Notes under the pieces: generated by a model
Told to the model about the DNA's origin: nothing
Seen by the model: only the letters and a program-made list of their open reading frames with translations
The model's database searches: none
Position numbers and translations under genes: made by a program
NCBI RefSeq assembly: GCF_037126465.1
Contig: NC_088201.1
Span: 64,006,879 to 64,070,878 of the forward strand
Direction: 5' to 3'
From: Ornithodoros turicata
Lineage: Eukaryota > Arthropoda > Arachnida > Ixodida > Argasidae
Length of the DNA: 64,000 nt
Part shown: in pieces, positions 20,002 through 32,420 of the stretch
Layout of the letters: each line of letters starts with the position of its first letter
Numbering within the stretch: position 1 is the first letter of the stretch

Positions 20002-22487
20002 TTCCATCTTTCAACAGAACCGTTGCTTTCCGGGTGATCAGGGGTCGAAAACCTCGGTGTGCACCCAACTCGTTTAAGGAGTTCCTGTGTGAGAGCGGCT
20101 GTAAAGTTAGTCCCCTGGTCGCTGCATATTTCTTCCGGGACCCCTGTTCGACTGAACACTTCCAGAAGCGCCTCACACGTTGCTTTCGCAGTGAGCGATC
20201 TTAAACAAATTACTTCTGGCCACCTAGTGTGTAGGTCTACTACACAAATCGCGTAGCGGTGCCCACGAGATAACGGCGGCTCGATCGGACCGATGACGTC
20301 AACGTTCACACGCTGAAACGGCCGCTCGGGTCGCGTCAATGGAGTTATAGGTACGCGATCGTTTCTCCGCCTGACGGATCTCAGCTGGCAACCGTGGCAC
20401 GACGTACAATGTCTTTTGACATCTGCCTCTATGCCGGGCCAGTAAAAGCTATACTTGATGCGTGCCATTGTTTTCTTGAGCCCAAGGTGCCCACCCCAGG
20501 GCGACTCATGCGCAAGCAACAACACTTCAGTCCTTCGCGACTGTGGGAGAACCAGTTGGGTGACCACCCTTCCCCTGATCCTATCTCGGTGGTATAAAAT
20601 ACCATCTTGTATGTACATACCACCTTTGCCGTTTCCCGCATCCCTAAATGCCTTGGCGAGTGTCGCGTCAACGCCCTGCGCGCTCCTCAGCTGTTCTGCC
20701 CTTTCCGACCTACTTAGCGTAGCTGCAGCAGAGTCGCCTGAGTCCACACCTGTGACGACCGCGCAAACCTGAGCCACCGCATCCGCTTCCCTCTCTATGC
20801 TTTCCTCCCCATCGGTACTCGACGGTTTTTCCCAAGCCCGAGGCGACGGATGCTCTCCCGTTTTGCTGCGGTCTCTCGCCTCGCATTTATGTGACCCTTC
20901 CTCATTATCCTGCGCGGCTTCTGTTACGTCCTCGCGACGCACACTGTTACCCGCTACGTGGTAATCCATTGAACACACGCCCTGCGACCTGCTAGACTGT
21001 TCGTTAACCCCATACTGCGTCCCCCCTTGGCCATTATCTGGGCCTCGGCACTCGTAAAGCGTCTGCCAGTCCTCCAACGACAGTAAACAATCTACTCCCG
21101 GGGATAGCTCGTCCGTCAACGCGCACAGGACGGAAGTATGGTGGTCTATCTCGCGTGAGACGTGACTCTGTTCGCGCGACAACGACAAGGGTAACGTTAC
21201 CAACTTTACCGGGGTCTTGTGGTTAAACGCCGAAACTAGCTGAATCGACCCACTGGGCTCTTGTAACTCCTGCGGAACCAACGACTCCCGTAGCACTGTG
21301 ACCTCGGCTCCCGAATCGAGAATTGCGTTTACGGGGCGACCAGCGCACGCAAGATTCACGCGCTGCAGTGTCGACAACCGTATCGCACTCGTTTCTCCGA
21401 TATCCGCACGTGCCAGGAGCACTCCTGCCGTTGGGGTCGACGATGCGTTTTGAGACGCGGTCCCGACGCCACCTGCACCAGAGTTCCCACGCAAAAGAGG
21501 GCAATCTGCTTTCCTGTGCCCTGTGTCGCCGCACCTGAAGCATCGATTCCCCGAGTTACCTGGACGGCTTCGTCCCTGCACCCTTTTTGCCTGACCGACG
21601 TTCGCGACTGGCGCTGTTTGATTACGTCCTGAACCTTGTCCCAACGACGCCGACGGAATGTCGCCGCCCGGACGCTTCGTCTCCGTCGAGACATTAGCGC
21701 CAGCGCGACGCTTCCCGTCTGCCTCATCGTACACGGCGAGTAACTCCGCGATTTCGAATGCATCAAACCAATCGTCTCCCTCTCTCAGTGTCACGTACTT
21801 GAGAGCGTCGGGCCCTATGGTTGCCTTTAGTTGATCCGCGACGAACAGATTTTTGAGCGTCTCCAAGTCCTTGATTTCTCTCGCCTCAATGTAATACGCG
21901 AGGTAACTACTCAGTCGTCGCACGAACTGTTTCCAGCTCTCGCCTTTTGTTTTCGTCAACGATAGGAAACGCCTCCTATATTCGCTTGGACACAGCCGTA
22001 GTTCTTTCAGCACTGCCGATTTAATGGTCTCAAATGCGAATTCGTCGTCTTTGCTCATCTGAGAACATAAGTAACCCATCCGGCTGGCCACCGCCGGATA
22101 AATCAAATGCGCGCGGATGTCCTCTGGCACATCGTACCTCTCAAACACACACTCGACCGTATCAAACCACACGGGTGCCTCCGCGTCTGCCGGGAATTTT
22201 GGAATTGCGCCCTGCAACATCTTTGAAAAATGCTTTAATGGGTCGGAATTCTGACTTTGACCTCCCGACAGTGATATTCGGTCACCGTCCCGTGTGCCAG
22301 CCGCTTGCCCAAGCTCCGCGAGTCGAACCTGTAGCAACAGTTGTTGCGTCCTTTCTTTTTCGATCGCCAATTTAGTTTGCAAGTCCGTTTCGGCGTTATC
22401 CGTGACATCTGAACCGTTGTCCACCCTCGCACCATCACCTTCGTCTCCCCGCTCCCCGTTCTTGCTACTCCTTGTTGAGGGACCCAT
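20002..22487 (-). CDS. gag, protease and integrase N-terminal part of the Gmr1-like element
   Basis: I chose ATG 22487 (MGPSTRSSKNGERG). The frame is open further up to a GTG, but that lies in the leader. Gag contains WKQFVRRLSSYLAYY and a CCHC knuckle CFRCGDTGHRKADC (about residue 315). The protease site is VNAILDSGAEVTVLRE (about 388). Integrase follows: HHCC with LAHESPWGGHLG and CTSCHGC, catalytic D in VDVIGPI (about 727), D in CSDQGTNF, and E in HPESNGSVERW. The frame is interrupted at the BEL insertion; the reading frame across the insertion is conserved with 14266-12147. All three protein domains look intact, and gag to pol needs no frameshift. Confidence 0.92.
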
Positions 22488-22803
22488 CACTAATCGTACA
22501 CTGATGTGGCGATGCCCCCAAAACAAACAAGAAACGGTGCTCACCGACTTCACAAAGGCCCTTGGCTACACGGTCCGCCGCAATCTTCCTTTATAGCTTC
22601 TCCCGGGCCGCTTTGTTCCCGAAGCTCCCCAGCGATGAACTGTCGCTGTCCTTGAAGATGCGCCTGCGGTCGTCTCGTAGACAAGCACACTTCCTAGCAC
22701 TCCCTCGTCGCTGTCTTCATTACCAGACAGGCGAATTTTCCCTCGGGGTGCTCACTTGAAGAACGGAATTCGAGCACATCCACCAGTGAAGACCTCCTGA
22801 CAG

Positions 22804-22821
22804 GATCCTGTCGACTGCGCC
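22804..22821 (-). other. primer-binding site of the Gmr1-like element
   Basis: On the minus strand the 5' LTR end runs straight into TGGCGCAGTCGACAGGAT, of the kind I recall as tRNA-Ser-primed in insect Ty3 elements. The T may be shared with the LTR end. Confidence 0.65.
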
Positions 22822-23459
22822 AGTAGAAATGGTATGATGAATGATGACCTTATGATGTTCGCCAGCCGGAGTCCCCGACGATGATAAACCTGGAGGAGTC
22901 GTTGACGATCTCTTCCCAATCGTCGTTCCCGGGTCCGGTTGATACTGGACCTGTTACCTGTCTTCACTGCACTGGAGCCGAGACTGAAGTTCCCGTGATG
23001 TACGAGGGATTTATTTACAACTTATATTTACAAGAGTCGAATATAACACATGACGGAGGAAAAGTCGAGTCCTGACTTTCCGACTCCGCTGTCCAGCTCA
23101 GATCTTCCTTCTCACCCTCTGACTCCCCTTAAAAGGGTGACAACTTGGGCCACAACCTTAACTGGGATGGCCAATCGGGCAGCCCTGGTTCAAACTTCAT
23201 CAGCCCCTGGTTGGACTGGTTTAAATTTTGACAGCAGCAGTTCCTCGGAATTCTCCGCCCCTCATTCTCAATTTACGAGTAACGGTCTCGACTGTCAAGT
23301 CGTGCACATCGTAGTTTTGAGCAGTGCAAGACGCGGGAGCCTCTTCCCTGATTTAGTGTCGGGGAAAACAATTGTCCCCTGTCGCCCCCGCTGCAGCTGC
23401 GTAGCCTCCGTGGTAGCCAGCAAGTGGCGTCCACCCTGAGCTTTCTAACGACCTCTACA
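22822..23459 (-). repeat. 5' LTR of the Gmr1-like element
   Basis: 638-bp partner of 11173-11810, flanked by GCAAC at 23460-23464. Two substitutions distinguish the pair. Confidence 0.9.
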
Positions 23460-23464
23460 GCAAC

Positions 23465-25542
23465 TTTTGGTTAAAAAAGACGTTTATTGATGCATCGTAT
23501 GCGTTCTATGCCCAGATGTATATACGTATACATCGCATGTAATATAGGTTCTACCGTGGTGCCTTAAAGGAGCTCTGAAAGCCATCTCAAAAATTTTCCG
23601 TTCCGAACGCGTTGTGGAAGCAGGTAACTTAACTTGATGATTAACACGAAAATTTTCTCTGTGCGCGATGTTTTTCGTAGAAAAAAAGACACTTGGACAT
23701 CGCCGCGCGTGTTCCCACTCGACTCGCTCCTCCGGGTCAAACGAGGAGGAGAAAGAAAAAAACGTCATTGGTGACGTAATAAAAGTGGCGCGAAAGCGGC
23801 GACCGCGCTTCTATCCGGGTCAGTGCTGACTGGTTTTCTTTTCTTTCTTTCCGTTTTCTTTCACCCTGCTTTCTCTTTGTCAAGGGATGAATAAGGGAGG
23901 ACCTCGATATTCATGGTCGTGAAACCCCCGTTCTGGAAATTCATGTTCTGGAAACAAGGAAAAGGGGAAATGCTGCTTCGTAAGATGTTATGCCGCGATT
24001 AAGAACATAACATCACTATTTAACCACTCAAATTCAGGAATTTTCTATATGTGTTCAAGTCGCCTTAGCGAACGAAAGACACATTTAGAAGCCATTTGGC
24101 TTAGCAGGGCGGCATGTTGGTTGGTTAGTTGTGTGCTTGCAATATTATGGGTGGGTTAGTCACAGTTTGCCGTTGGCAGTTTTCCGCGCGCAACATGTGC
24201 ATTTTATAGTCAGCTAAAATTTACGCTAGTCACGTGTTGTTTCAGTGCACGCTGATATGTCGTCGGACGCAAACTTAACCGGCGTTGTCGGTCACTATAT
24301 GGTGGATAAAACTGATGCACTATATGGTGACAAAACAAATGGCGCCGAGCACGGATGAACTCAAACTTGCGTGTCTGCGTCGTCCACATTTGCAGTCTGC
24401 ATCGGCCAATTCTCGTTTAGCTCGATGGTTGGTAAGTTGACCATAAATTGTGGTGGTCTTATGACACTGCTTGGCTATGTTGGTGTGTAACTCAGGCAAT
24501 GAATGTTCAACTCCTGATGCCACGATGTGCCGGCGACGGCATATTGCGATAGATTTCACTGGATTGTATCTGGCAACGTATGGGCAAGAACACTCCTCCA
24601 GCTGAATAAGGAATTAACTGAATGGCTAACAAAGTTGCTAGTCAAAGTGACGGGCACTAGTGATCATAGCGAATTAGTGATATAGCGTATATTGATATAA
24701 TGACATAGCGGACGGCATTAGTGGTCATAGCCATGCAGCGATCATTTCGAGGCGTGAAGTGAAGCAGCGCTCAGTGCCGCACTGTGTTTATACGTATTGC
24801 CACCAACAACACAACAAGAAACAGTCACCACGATAACGAACAGTATACAAAACACAGACACGGACAGAACAGCGTTCAACTGGCACCTGAAGTTTATTTT
24901 CATAATCCACCTACTCCGGGAGGTCGCTTTAGGGAAAGCAAGGTCAAGCGGGGAGAGGTTGACCGATTTTTGGTTGACTTCGCTCGGGGAGTTCAATGAG
25001 GAGGCCTCTACAATCTCACGGTCTAACCTTGAACAGTGTCTGTAGACCAGTCTTCGTTTACTGTATCTGATAAACCAAAGAAAAAGCAAAAGAGCCGTCC
25101 TCCACCGTTGCAGCGGGGTTCCGAGCGAAGAATAGCAGACGACGTTCTTCGAAACCAATCAGGGGCTCCACCTTTCTCACGTCAAAATGACGCAAGCGGC
25201 TCGACGGCTCGTTCCGGGTATTGCCACCGTTGCGCACGGTCGCGATTTTCAAAATCGAATTCTGGGATATTAATGCACCTGTTGATAGTATTACTTCGCA
25301 TGGTGCATTTTAATATGCTTATTCACCACTTGGTTAAAAAAATGCTAGTGATTAAAGTGCTTTCCTAGCTCCTTTAAAAGAGCGTGTAAAACCCAGTGTC
25401 AAACCCTTCCAGATATGTGGTCACCTATACTGTACATAGAGAAAAACTTTCACCATTTTGTTGGATCGCTTCACGCGAGTTGAGGGCATCGTATTTTATC
25501 ATCAGCAGCGACAATTATCTCCCCCCCCCCCCCACGCATCGC
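23465..25542. other. intron sequence, nothing recognised
   Basis: AT-rich DNA with short open frames on both strands that show no domain, splice phase or repeat ends I can support. It lies within the 29-kb intron of the ADAM10-like gene. Confidence 0.5.
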
Positions 25543-25655
25543 GCCGACCACGGAGGAGAAGTAAGGAGACCGAACTCAGCTGAAAAACGACGTCCCAATT
25601 TATCGAGTCAATTGTTGGCCGCGGCGCGGCCCTCGCGTTCCCTCCGGTACAGAGC
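25543..25655 (-). repeat. interspersed repeat, inverted partner at 28230-28355
   Basis: The stretch CCACGGAGGAGAAGTAAGGA ... GGCCGCGGCGCGG recurs in reverse complement at about 28230-28355 with moderate divergence. No ORF is associated. Confidence 0.6.
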
Positions 25656-26473
25656 CGTATATTAAAAGGGAGTCTGGCCATTGGGAGGAGTCACAAAAAG
25701 AGGCTCGACCTGTCAATCACAGTCTCGCTCCTCTGATTGGTTTGCTTTTTACCAAGGGGGTCGCCATGACACCATACTGCCACCCAAAATGGCGTCGAAA
25801 ACAAACACAGTGAAGCGGGGATTTCGTGACAAAAATTTTTCACAGACTACTCTGATTTTACGCTGCAAATGCACATTCTCATATACGTTTCCGGGAAATC
25901 AGTTTCAACTTACGCTGATCCGTCGATATCTAATAGAAAATAATACGTTTTTTCGCCGATGTTAGGCCTAGTGAACACGGCGATCGCGGCGATCACCGCG
26001 AAATCATAACAAAAACGGCACTGTGCTGTAAAATCTTATATTTAATTGCAGGATTTCATTGATATAAACATTCTTGCCTGTTATATTTCAACTATTCATG
26101 TAGATTTGTTTAAAAATCATTCCGACGACAGAATGTGTCCCAGCAGGTGGTTCTGCCGGCAGCGGTGCAACGACGGAAGCAGACGACAACTCCCGACGTG
26201 CCTTACGCTCCCTAGGTGGCGCTCATCCAATTTGCTCCAAAAATCCACTAGTTCTGCAGATTGCGAGAGGTATCCATTTCAATCCCATCCAATCCACTTG
26301 CCACCCAAAATGGCGCTGCCCATGTTGGATAGGGGGATAAATAGTGAGGATAGGTTGATTGATAGCGCCCCATATTTCAAGACTCCATTGGTCAGAAAGC
26401 TGAAAAAGTGGGTGGAGCTTCAGGTATAGGCATGACCCATTAATGGCCAGACTCCCTTTTAGTATACGGCTCT
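25651..26473. mobile_element. non-autonomous DNA element with about 32-bp terminal inverted repeats
   Basis: The ends AGAGCCGTATATTAAAAGGG (25651) and CCCTTTTAGTATACGGCTCT (to 26473) are inverted, and the similarity extends over GAGTCTGGCCATT. The interior of about 820 bp has no transposase frame. Flanks share CCGGTAC motifs, but I cannot fix the target duplication. Confidence 0.65.
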
Positions 26474-29100
26474 GCTCCGGTACTAGCTCCGCGAAATCGC
26501 CTGCACGGCAATGCGCCGTTTGTGCTCGAATACTCTACTAAAAAGCGTTCAAAACGAATGTTTCTTGATAAGCATAAACAACGGTGTCTCCAGTAACGAG
26601 TTAATATTTTCTGGTCAACTACAATTATTTTTAATTTTCTTTTTTTTTTTTTTCGGTTTCTGCTACCTCGTTTTTGTCTCATAGATGGAAGCTACCTGTC
26701 CGATAAAAATGGAATCGGAAATAAGAAGGAAAAAAAAAACGAAACTTTAATACGTAAGACAAACGTCTTACATTGCCGAAGGTGTAGTGTCGAATGCCTC
26801 CGACAGAATCCTCTGTCGCTTCTCCCCGGCCGTCTCGGGTATCGTGCCCTGTGGTGCGCGCGTACTTTGACCGCTGCGCTAACACGCTAACATACCCCAA
26901 AGGAAGCAAACGTTGTTCCGAAAAGCCACATTTGAGTGGTATGGAGGAAAGAAAGTCAGGAGGGAAGAAAGAAAGTTAGAAGGCTGTGTAATCGAAAGTC
27001 GCCGGATGCGATTTTTCCGGAATCGCGCGTTATGTGGGTCGTTGCATAAGCTGGGACTGAGAAAGTTTTATCTCCGTACGTGTCAAGCAGTTAAGAGACC
27101 TTTGTGTGTGTGAGTGCAAGGAGGGGCGGGACGCTCTGATGATGGGACACGGTGCGGTTCCGAAGGTTCTGGCACTTAGTTTCTTATATCTTGTCATGCA
27201 TGCCAATCACTCGGTCTTGGGAACTGCAAAAGAAAGTCGGGATCCAGTCTCTAATTTATGTTCACGAACACTGAAATCTTGAACAACACATTACTTCTAC
27301 ATTATACACTATCGCTTTGGTGTTCAGTTTCAAGTTACTTCTGTACAAGCATGCTGCTCAAGGCGTTGCACCGGATATTTTACCACCACCACACACACAC
27401 AAAAAAGAAGGAACAATAATGCAAAACCACCAATATATACCTGCCAGAAAAGTTAAAAAGCCCTAATTCCAGTAGATATGGGATTTACCCCCCACCCCCG
27501 GTACACCAAGATGAAAATCGTCTTCGAGAAACAGGAAGTGCATGCACTGAATCCTGTACCGCGCGTGTGCAAAACCTGCGACAGAAGTGCGTTCTGGTAC
27601 CTTGGTATTAAATTCGTGTATGGTGGCATGCGAATATGTAACTCTCTATCCCAGCGGATGCATCACAATTACGACAAAAGGCTCCTGTTTCCCAAAGCGT
27701 TGTGCATACGCGACAAAGCTCTCGTGCAACAGCTAGAATGCAAATGCGGATTAACCAGCCCAATGACATCATTACCCTACACTGCGAGGTGTTCCCGAGA
27801 ACTAATACTGATCAATGCAAACCATTATCAATGTACATCTCGTGGTCGTGCGTTGGCGGTGATGTGAATACGCGTACCATCCTGTACGATGTCGGATAAC
27901 AACCTTTGTGCTTCTTCGGGTGTCGTGTTGTATCCCAAATAAAAAAAGAAAAAAGAGAATAGCTTCTTGACTGCGAGAGCACCACGCTTACGGAGACATT
28001 CAAGCCGTCCAGCCAACGCGGAGCCCCCTTCACGGCGGCTTCCCGCATTGTAAAATAAACGCTCCTCGCTTTGCACTAACAAAAACTGTAGGCGAAAAAT
28101 TCACGGAGAGATCGTTCCTTGATACACGATAAGCGTGTTTACTTATCAAAATATTTTTTTCTGCTTCCACTGGACACACAAGTACATCTGAAAGATTGCA
28201 TTACAGCAACCTTATCTCAGAGGAGCAAGTACCTGGCGGAGCGCGAGCGCCGCGCCGCGGCCACAATTAGACTCGAGGAATCGAGACCACGCTTTCTCAA
28301 CGGCGGCTCGGCAGAGTTCGTTCTCCTTACTTCTCCTCCGTGGCGCCGACTTTTTTCTAGACCCATTGTTTTGCGCATGCAATGTAGTTTGTCGCCGTAC
28401 TTGACGAGCAATGCGCAGTTGGTGGCCACTTCGACACAGTGTTGGCCGTAATTTTCAATTTTGACTTTAGAAAACTATGAGCGCAATTGGGACGAAAATT
28501 GTGTCGCAATTGTACTGAGGGCTCATGCTATCGAATTGATAAATTTTCTGAGATTGTAGCTCTACTGCTTCAGAGTATCGCAGTTGGCCGTTTCGCTGTT
28601 GTTGGCTTCCTGAATATTACCGCGAGACACAAAGAAAGAAGGGGTGCACGATTTTTCAACCATGCCCACATCATTTTCTTACCTATGTAACATAAGTGAG
28701 GTGAACATAGGCGTCACTGTTGAACATAATGTTCAACAGTGACACACTGCTCACAACTGACACAGGCGCTTGACCACTATTCGGTGTGCTGTTCCCTTCT
28801 TTGGCTCGGCTATCATTCTGGATTTTTTTTAGGTTGATAAATAAAGCAACTGTGGAAAGGGGAATGAGAAATGTAGAAAACTTAGAGAGACGTTGAAGTT
28901 AGAGATAAGAAAGATGATGAAGTGTTGGTGAACTCTTTTTTCTTTTTTTGCTAAAGGGAGCCTTGCTTAGTTGGCACATTTGGGCTACATAGGGTACGAG
29001 ATTGGCTGCGTGCATCTTTTACCATCTGGCAACCCTGTCTGATCGCAGGACTGCATAGTGCTTCTCGATCATATTTGGATTGCATGTACTGTCGCCCTCA
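26474..29100. other. intron sequence, nothing firm
   Basis: It contains the inverted repeat partner at 28230-28355 and a perfect short hairpin (GTCACTGTTGAACA and its complement, 28712-28742). A cysteine-bearing plus frame (27478-27867) and a minus frame with TPEEAQRLLSDIVQDG (27828-28082) overlap each other and lack consistent splice boundaries. Confidence 0.45.
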
Positions 29101-29108
29101 CTTCTAAC

Positions 29109-29969
29109 TAGTGATGTCACGAACCTGGCAAAGTTCGAGTTCGCAAAAGTTCGAGACTTCCGAACTTAAAAATTCGCGAAATTTCGCAAAAGTTCGACTT
29201 CACTGCGCATGCGCTGGCGTGACCTGCCCGGAAACGTAAACAGTCAAACGTACGCCACTCAAGGCTTAATTAGGCTTAATCACATCAGACAATATGTCCT
29301 CCTGTGCGGTATGTACGATAAATCAGTTAGCTTTCCTTCGATTTGTACTTTTCTAGCAACAGAAACTTATACCTGCGCCTACCACGGTACCACCTAGCAT
29401 TCCTACATACACCTTCGCAGAGTAAACAGACAGTCGGTAAGAAAAACAAAGCACGCAAGGACAACGGCGCAAAACTGTTAGCAGTTAAATCTAAATGTAC
29501 AAACTACTTTTACCACGAAGCCAGAACACTATAGTGGGCTCTGGTCTGGGGCGGACTTTCGTCGCTTACCTGTCATTCAAGGCACCACGAAGTTTTATAG
29601 CCAGCTGGCAATTATATCACCCTCTTCTGAGTCTTCTTGAATAACGGCAATATGAGAGATATCTATTTTATTGGCAAAGGAAACCGTTTTCTGCTTTCTG
29701 TGTTGTAGCTCACAGCATAAATAAATGCAACTATACCATCAGTCGATTGCAGCCTTGCTCATGTGGGCAGAAATATGTACCTCGCACAGGAGGGCGCGCG
29801 TGACCGTTCATTATTGCTTGATTTTTTACTTTTCGTCCGTTTCGCTCAAAGTTAAAGAGCAGCTAAAAATCAGCTAAATTCAGCTGCGAATCTTTGCGAA
29901 ACTGACAAGAAATTCGAAGGTTCGTCGAACCTTGAACCGCGGGTTCGCAAAAAGTTCGTGACATCACTA
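29109..29969. mobile_element. hAT-type MITE with 8-bp target duplication
   Basis: CTTCTAAC flanks both sides (29101-29108, 29970-29977). The ends are TAGTGATGTCACGAAC and its reverse complement GTTCGTGACATCACTA (with one local mismatch), and the sub-terminal regions are rich in TTCGCAAAAGTTCG-like motifs. An 8-bp duplication plus a TAGTG end is the hAT signature. There is no transposase ORF in its 861 bp. Confidence 0.8.
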
Positions 29970-30453
29970 CTTCTAACCAATCTCTCGTTGCCGTGACCTG
30001 GCTCCGATCGACTGGCGAGCAACGAGGGAAACAATATTGGGCTCGTCGAGGGATGGTTGGGTAGCTTGCCGCATACACGTGAACTAGGCACACACACACA
30101 AACAAGACAACCGGGTGGCATGGAATATCTGTGGCATTCCTCGGGGATCTCTTTGTGCAACGCCTATTCTGGCGCTTACTCAGTGCCCTGTAACTAATCG
30201 TTTGTGGCTAAATATTTGACGCAATTCAGGAGCATGGCCGTATGGGATTGTTGACTGAATCTGGAAGGAACATACTATCAGCTACCGTTACGTAGCGAAA
30301 TATACACATTCGAAATCGCTTCCATGGCTTTTGTTGACCGACACGTTTTGCAAGACAAAGTTTGACCTCACAGAACCTAAAACGGCGGGATACGTCAAGT
30401 TATAGGCGCAAGCAATGTCTGAAAGTACGGCAAACTTATTCGTTTTGTCCATC

Positions 30454-31524
30454 TACACTCTAAGAAAAAAAGGAGTAAAACGGGGAGTAATTGCAGCTTC
30501 TACTCCCCTAGTCTGCAATTACTCCCAATTTTAGTCCCCTAACCCAACATTTAGTCCCGACATTTACTCCCCAGGACTGCAAATTGTCACTAAGCTTCGC
30601 GAATGGTCTCCTAAATGCAACAGTCTACGTAAATACGTGCCGTTGGTCAATTTGAACGACATAAGGCTGTATAACTCAGACAACGTAGCAATTTTCCAGC
30701 CACACAGAGTAAGAAACAGTTAGCGCATCTTTCTTCGCAAATTGTGCCCTATGTATGGCGCAAGATTTTATATCACTCGATATATCACCGTTGACGGTTT
30801 GCTTCAAAGTATTTTCATGCATGCGCACGAATTATGTACCGTATTTGACACGCGTATTAGCCGCGGCTTATGCGAGATTTTTTGTTGCTCTGCGGCTTAT
30901 GCGCGGGTGCGGCTTATCTGATGACTATCTTTCCCTGGTATTTTCCCAATACCCTGGATGAAACGAAAGGGCAGACAGTGCGTCATGTTTTTCGGAACAG
31001 GACCGCCCTGCCATTGCACGAACAATACCGAACAGGGACGAGTCCATATTCGAGTGGTCTGACCTTCCGGATACATTCCCCCACGCAGCTTTAACAAAAG
31101 GGGTGACAGTGAATCATGTCTTCTGGAACATGTCTTAGGGAGCCGCTCTGTAATATTTCTGATGTTAGCCTTTTTTCTGTCGAATAAATGATACCCGTTT
31201 TCATAGCGATGAAGTCTCTATTGATTTTGTATGTGCATCACTGGTTTAGCGCACAAAGCAGTCGCGTCGTATTACCCGCGGCTTATCTGCGAGTGCGGCT
31301 TATCTGCAAAAAAAAATTCAAAATGTCTCTAAAAACGAGTCCTGCGGCTTATCTGCGGTGCGGCTAATACGCGTGAAAATACGGTACTTGGGACTCTTAC
31401 AACAGCGCGTGAAATGCGGTCTTCACTCTGTGGCATTCATTTACTCCCGAAAGGGACTATTTTTTGTGGCAATGCAATTACTCTGCAAAAGGAGTAAAAG
31501 TACTCCTTTTTTTCTTAGAGTGTA
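30454..31524. mobile_element. MITE with GGAGTA ends, containing a second nested element
   Basis: The ends TACACTCTAAGAAAAAAAGG and CCTTTTTTTCTTAGAGTGTA are near-perfect inverted repeats. Inside, 30837-31386 is another element with inverted ends (TACCGTATTTGACACGCGTA and a diverged partner at the right end) and repeated GCGGCTTATC motifs. No coding sequence is seen. It lies in the large intron, just downstream of the 31656-32015 exon. Confidence 0.7.
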
Positions 31525-31655
31525 CAACTGTTACATTCACAGTTAGAGTACGTAAAATTAGTTAATTAATCACGTACGTAAAATGCAGCGTCTAGCCTAA
31601 CCCGGCATGCTTAACCAATGACAAAGAGTAGTGTGAGTGTGTGGCAAAAGCTTAC

Positions 31656-32015
31656 GTGAACTCTCTCTGCGTCCAAGGTAATGCCCGTAATCCCGCCGAA
31701 GTTTGTGTTTCGGAGTATCTCCGAGGCCGAGGACATATGAGAACTGACTATCCCCGATATCATATCCCTCGCTCTCAAGGGTTCACCAAAATCGTAGAGG
31801 AACAACTCGTAGAGCGTGTGGTCGACGGCTATCTCCATGTTGCACACCTTCTTCGCGTCAGGATCGCCGGAGGGAAGAGTTTCCGTTGCTTTTTCGGTAG
31901 TTGCTTTGATATTATCCACGTTGTTGAGTGTTTTACCCGTGCTGATAGCGTTGGCGAGGAATCGAGGCTTGTCCTTGACGTGGACAGGCTCAACGAATCG
32001 TCGCGATCGCCGAAG
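31656..32015 (-). CDS. ADAM10: ADAM10/Kuzbanian-like metalloprotease, prodomain/catalytic junction exon
   Basis: The exon starts at 32015 after TTGCTTCTTCTTAG and ends at 31656 before GTAAGC, 360 nt, phase 0 at both ends. It begins LRRSRR, which with the RRRRRR ending the previous exon forms a dense basic stretch where furin-type cleavage would release the prodomain. The catalytic domain then starts: VCNMEIAVDHTLYELF, SSHMSSASEIL and NFGGITGITL align with the first strands and helix of the ADAM10 metalloprotease domain (Cys, DH-Y, V/S-S-H, F-GI-GI). No stop or frameshift. The next exon is 29 kb downstream at 2461, in matching phase. Confidence 0.85.
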
Positions 32016-32420
32016 CTAAGAAGAAGCAATGCAGATCAGCATATCACATTCCGGTCTCCTTTGTTCCACTTTGCAACCAAAACTACAATGGGCAGCGTTG
32101 CCAATTGTTTGTTTCAGCATAACTGTAACAAAGCAATCGATGTATGCTTATTGAGAGCCCTTTTGGAAGGATTAAGCACCTGCTACAATAGAAGACTTCA
32201 GAAAATCCCATAGTGCTTAGCGACGCTTTAAACTGTGGGAGCCTGCTAATACGAAAGAAACAAGTGGCCTCCAAGTTATTTCGGTGTCTCCATTGTCCAC
32301 GACGTGACAAGGTCAGCGAAAGCGAAACCTGAAGGATTATTCTGCGTTCCCCCACTCAGCAAGCGCCCAGGATGCAATGCGTGCGCAAAGAGCACTGGGA
32401 CTTTCTGAAGTCATCTGTTG
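32016..32420. other. intron sequence, nothing recognised
   Basis: First part of the 3.4-kb intron between the 35430-35662 and 31656-32015 exons. Confidence 0.5.

Larger units (their letters stand above)
11173..23459 (-). mobile_element. Gmr1-like Ty3/Gypsy-class element with integrase before RT
   Basis: 638-bp LTRs at 11173-11810 and 22822-23459 differ at only two positions I can find, and GCAAC flanks both sides (11168-11172, 23460-23464). Removing the nested BEL element (14272-19996) leaves one continuous frame. Its order on the minus strand is gag, protease, integrase, RT, RNase H, so integrase lies upstream of RT, unlike ordinary Ty3/Gypsy elements. RT and RNase H are clearly Ty3-type (YLDD box, KKDGSVRMCVDYRALN). 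This is the order described for the Gmr1 group. The LTR similarity and absence of stops indicate a recent insertion, disrupted only by the BEL element. Confidence 0.9.

Noticed and set aside
27478..27867. Plus frame of 129 codons with ten cysteines, possible secreted protein
   Set aside because: No signal peptide, no splice context, and the cysteine pattern matches no family I know. It overlaps an equally open minus frame.
27828..28082. Minus frame with TPEEAQRLLSDIVQDG, resembling an exon
   Set aside because: The pyrimidine run upstream has no AG acceptor, and other donor/acceptor combinations give inconsistent phases. Kept only as a remark in the region note.
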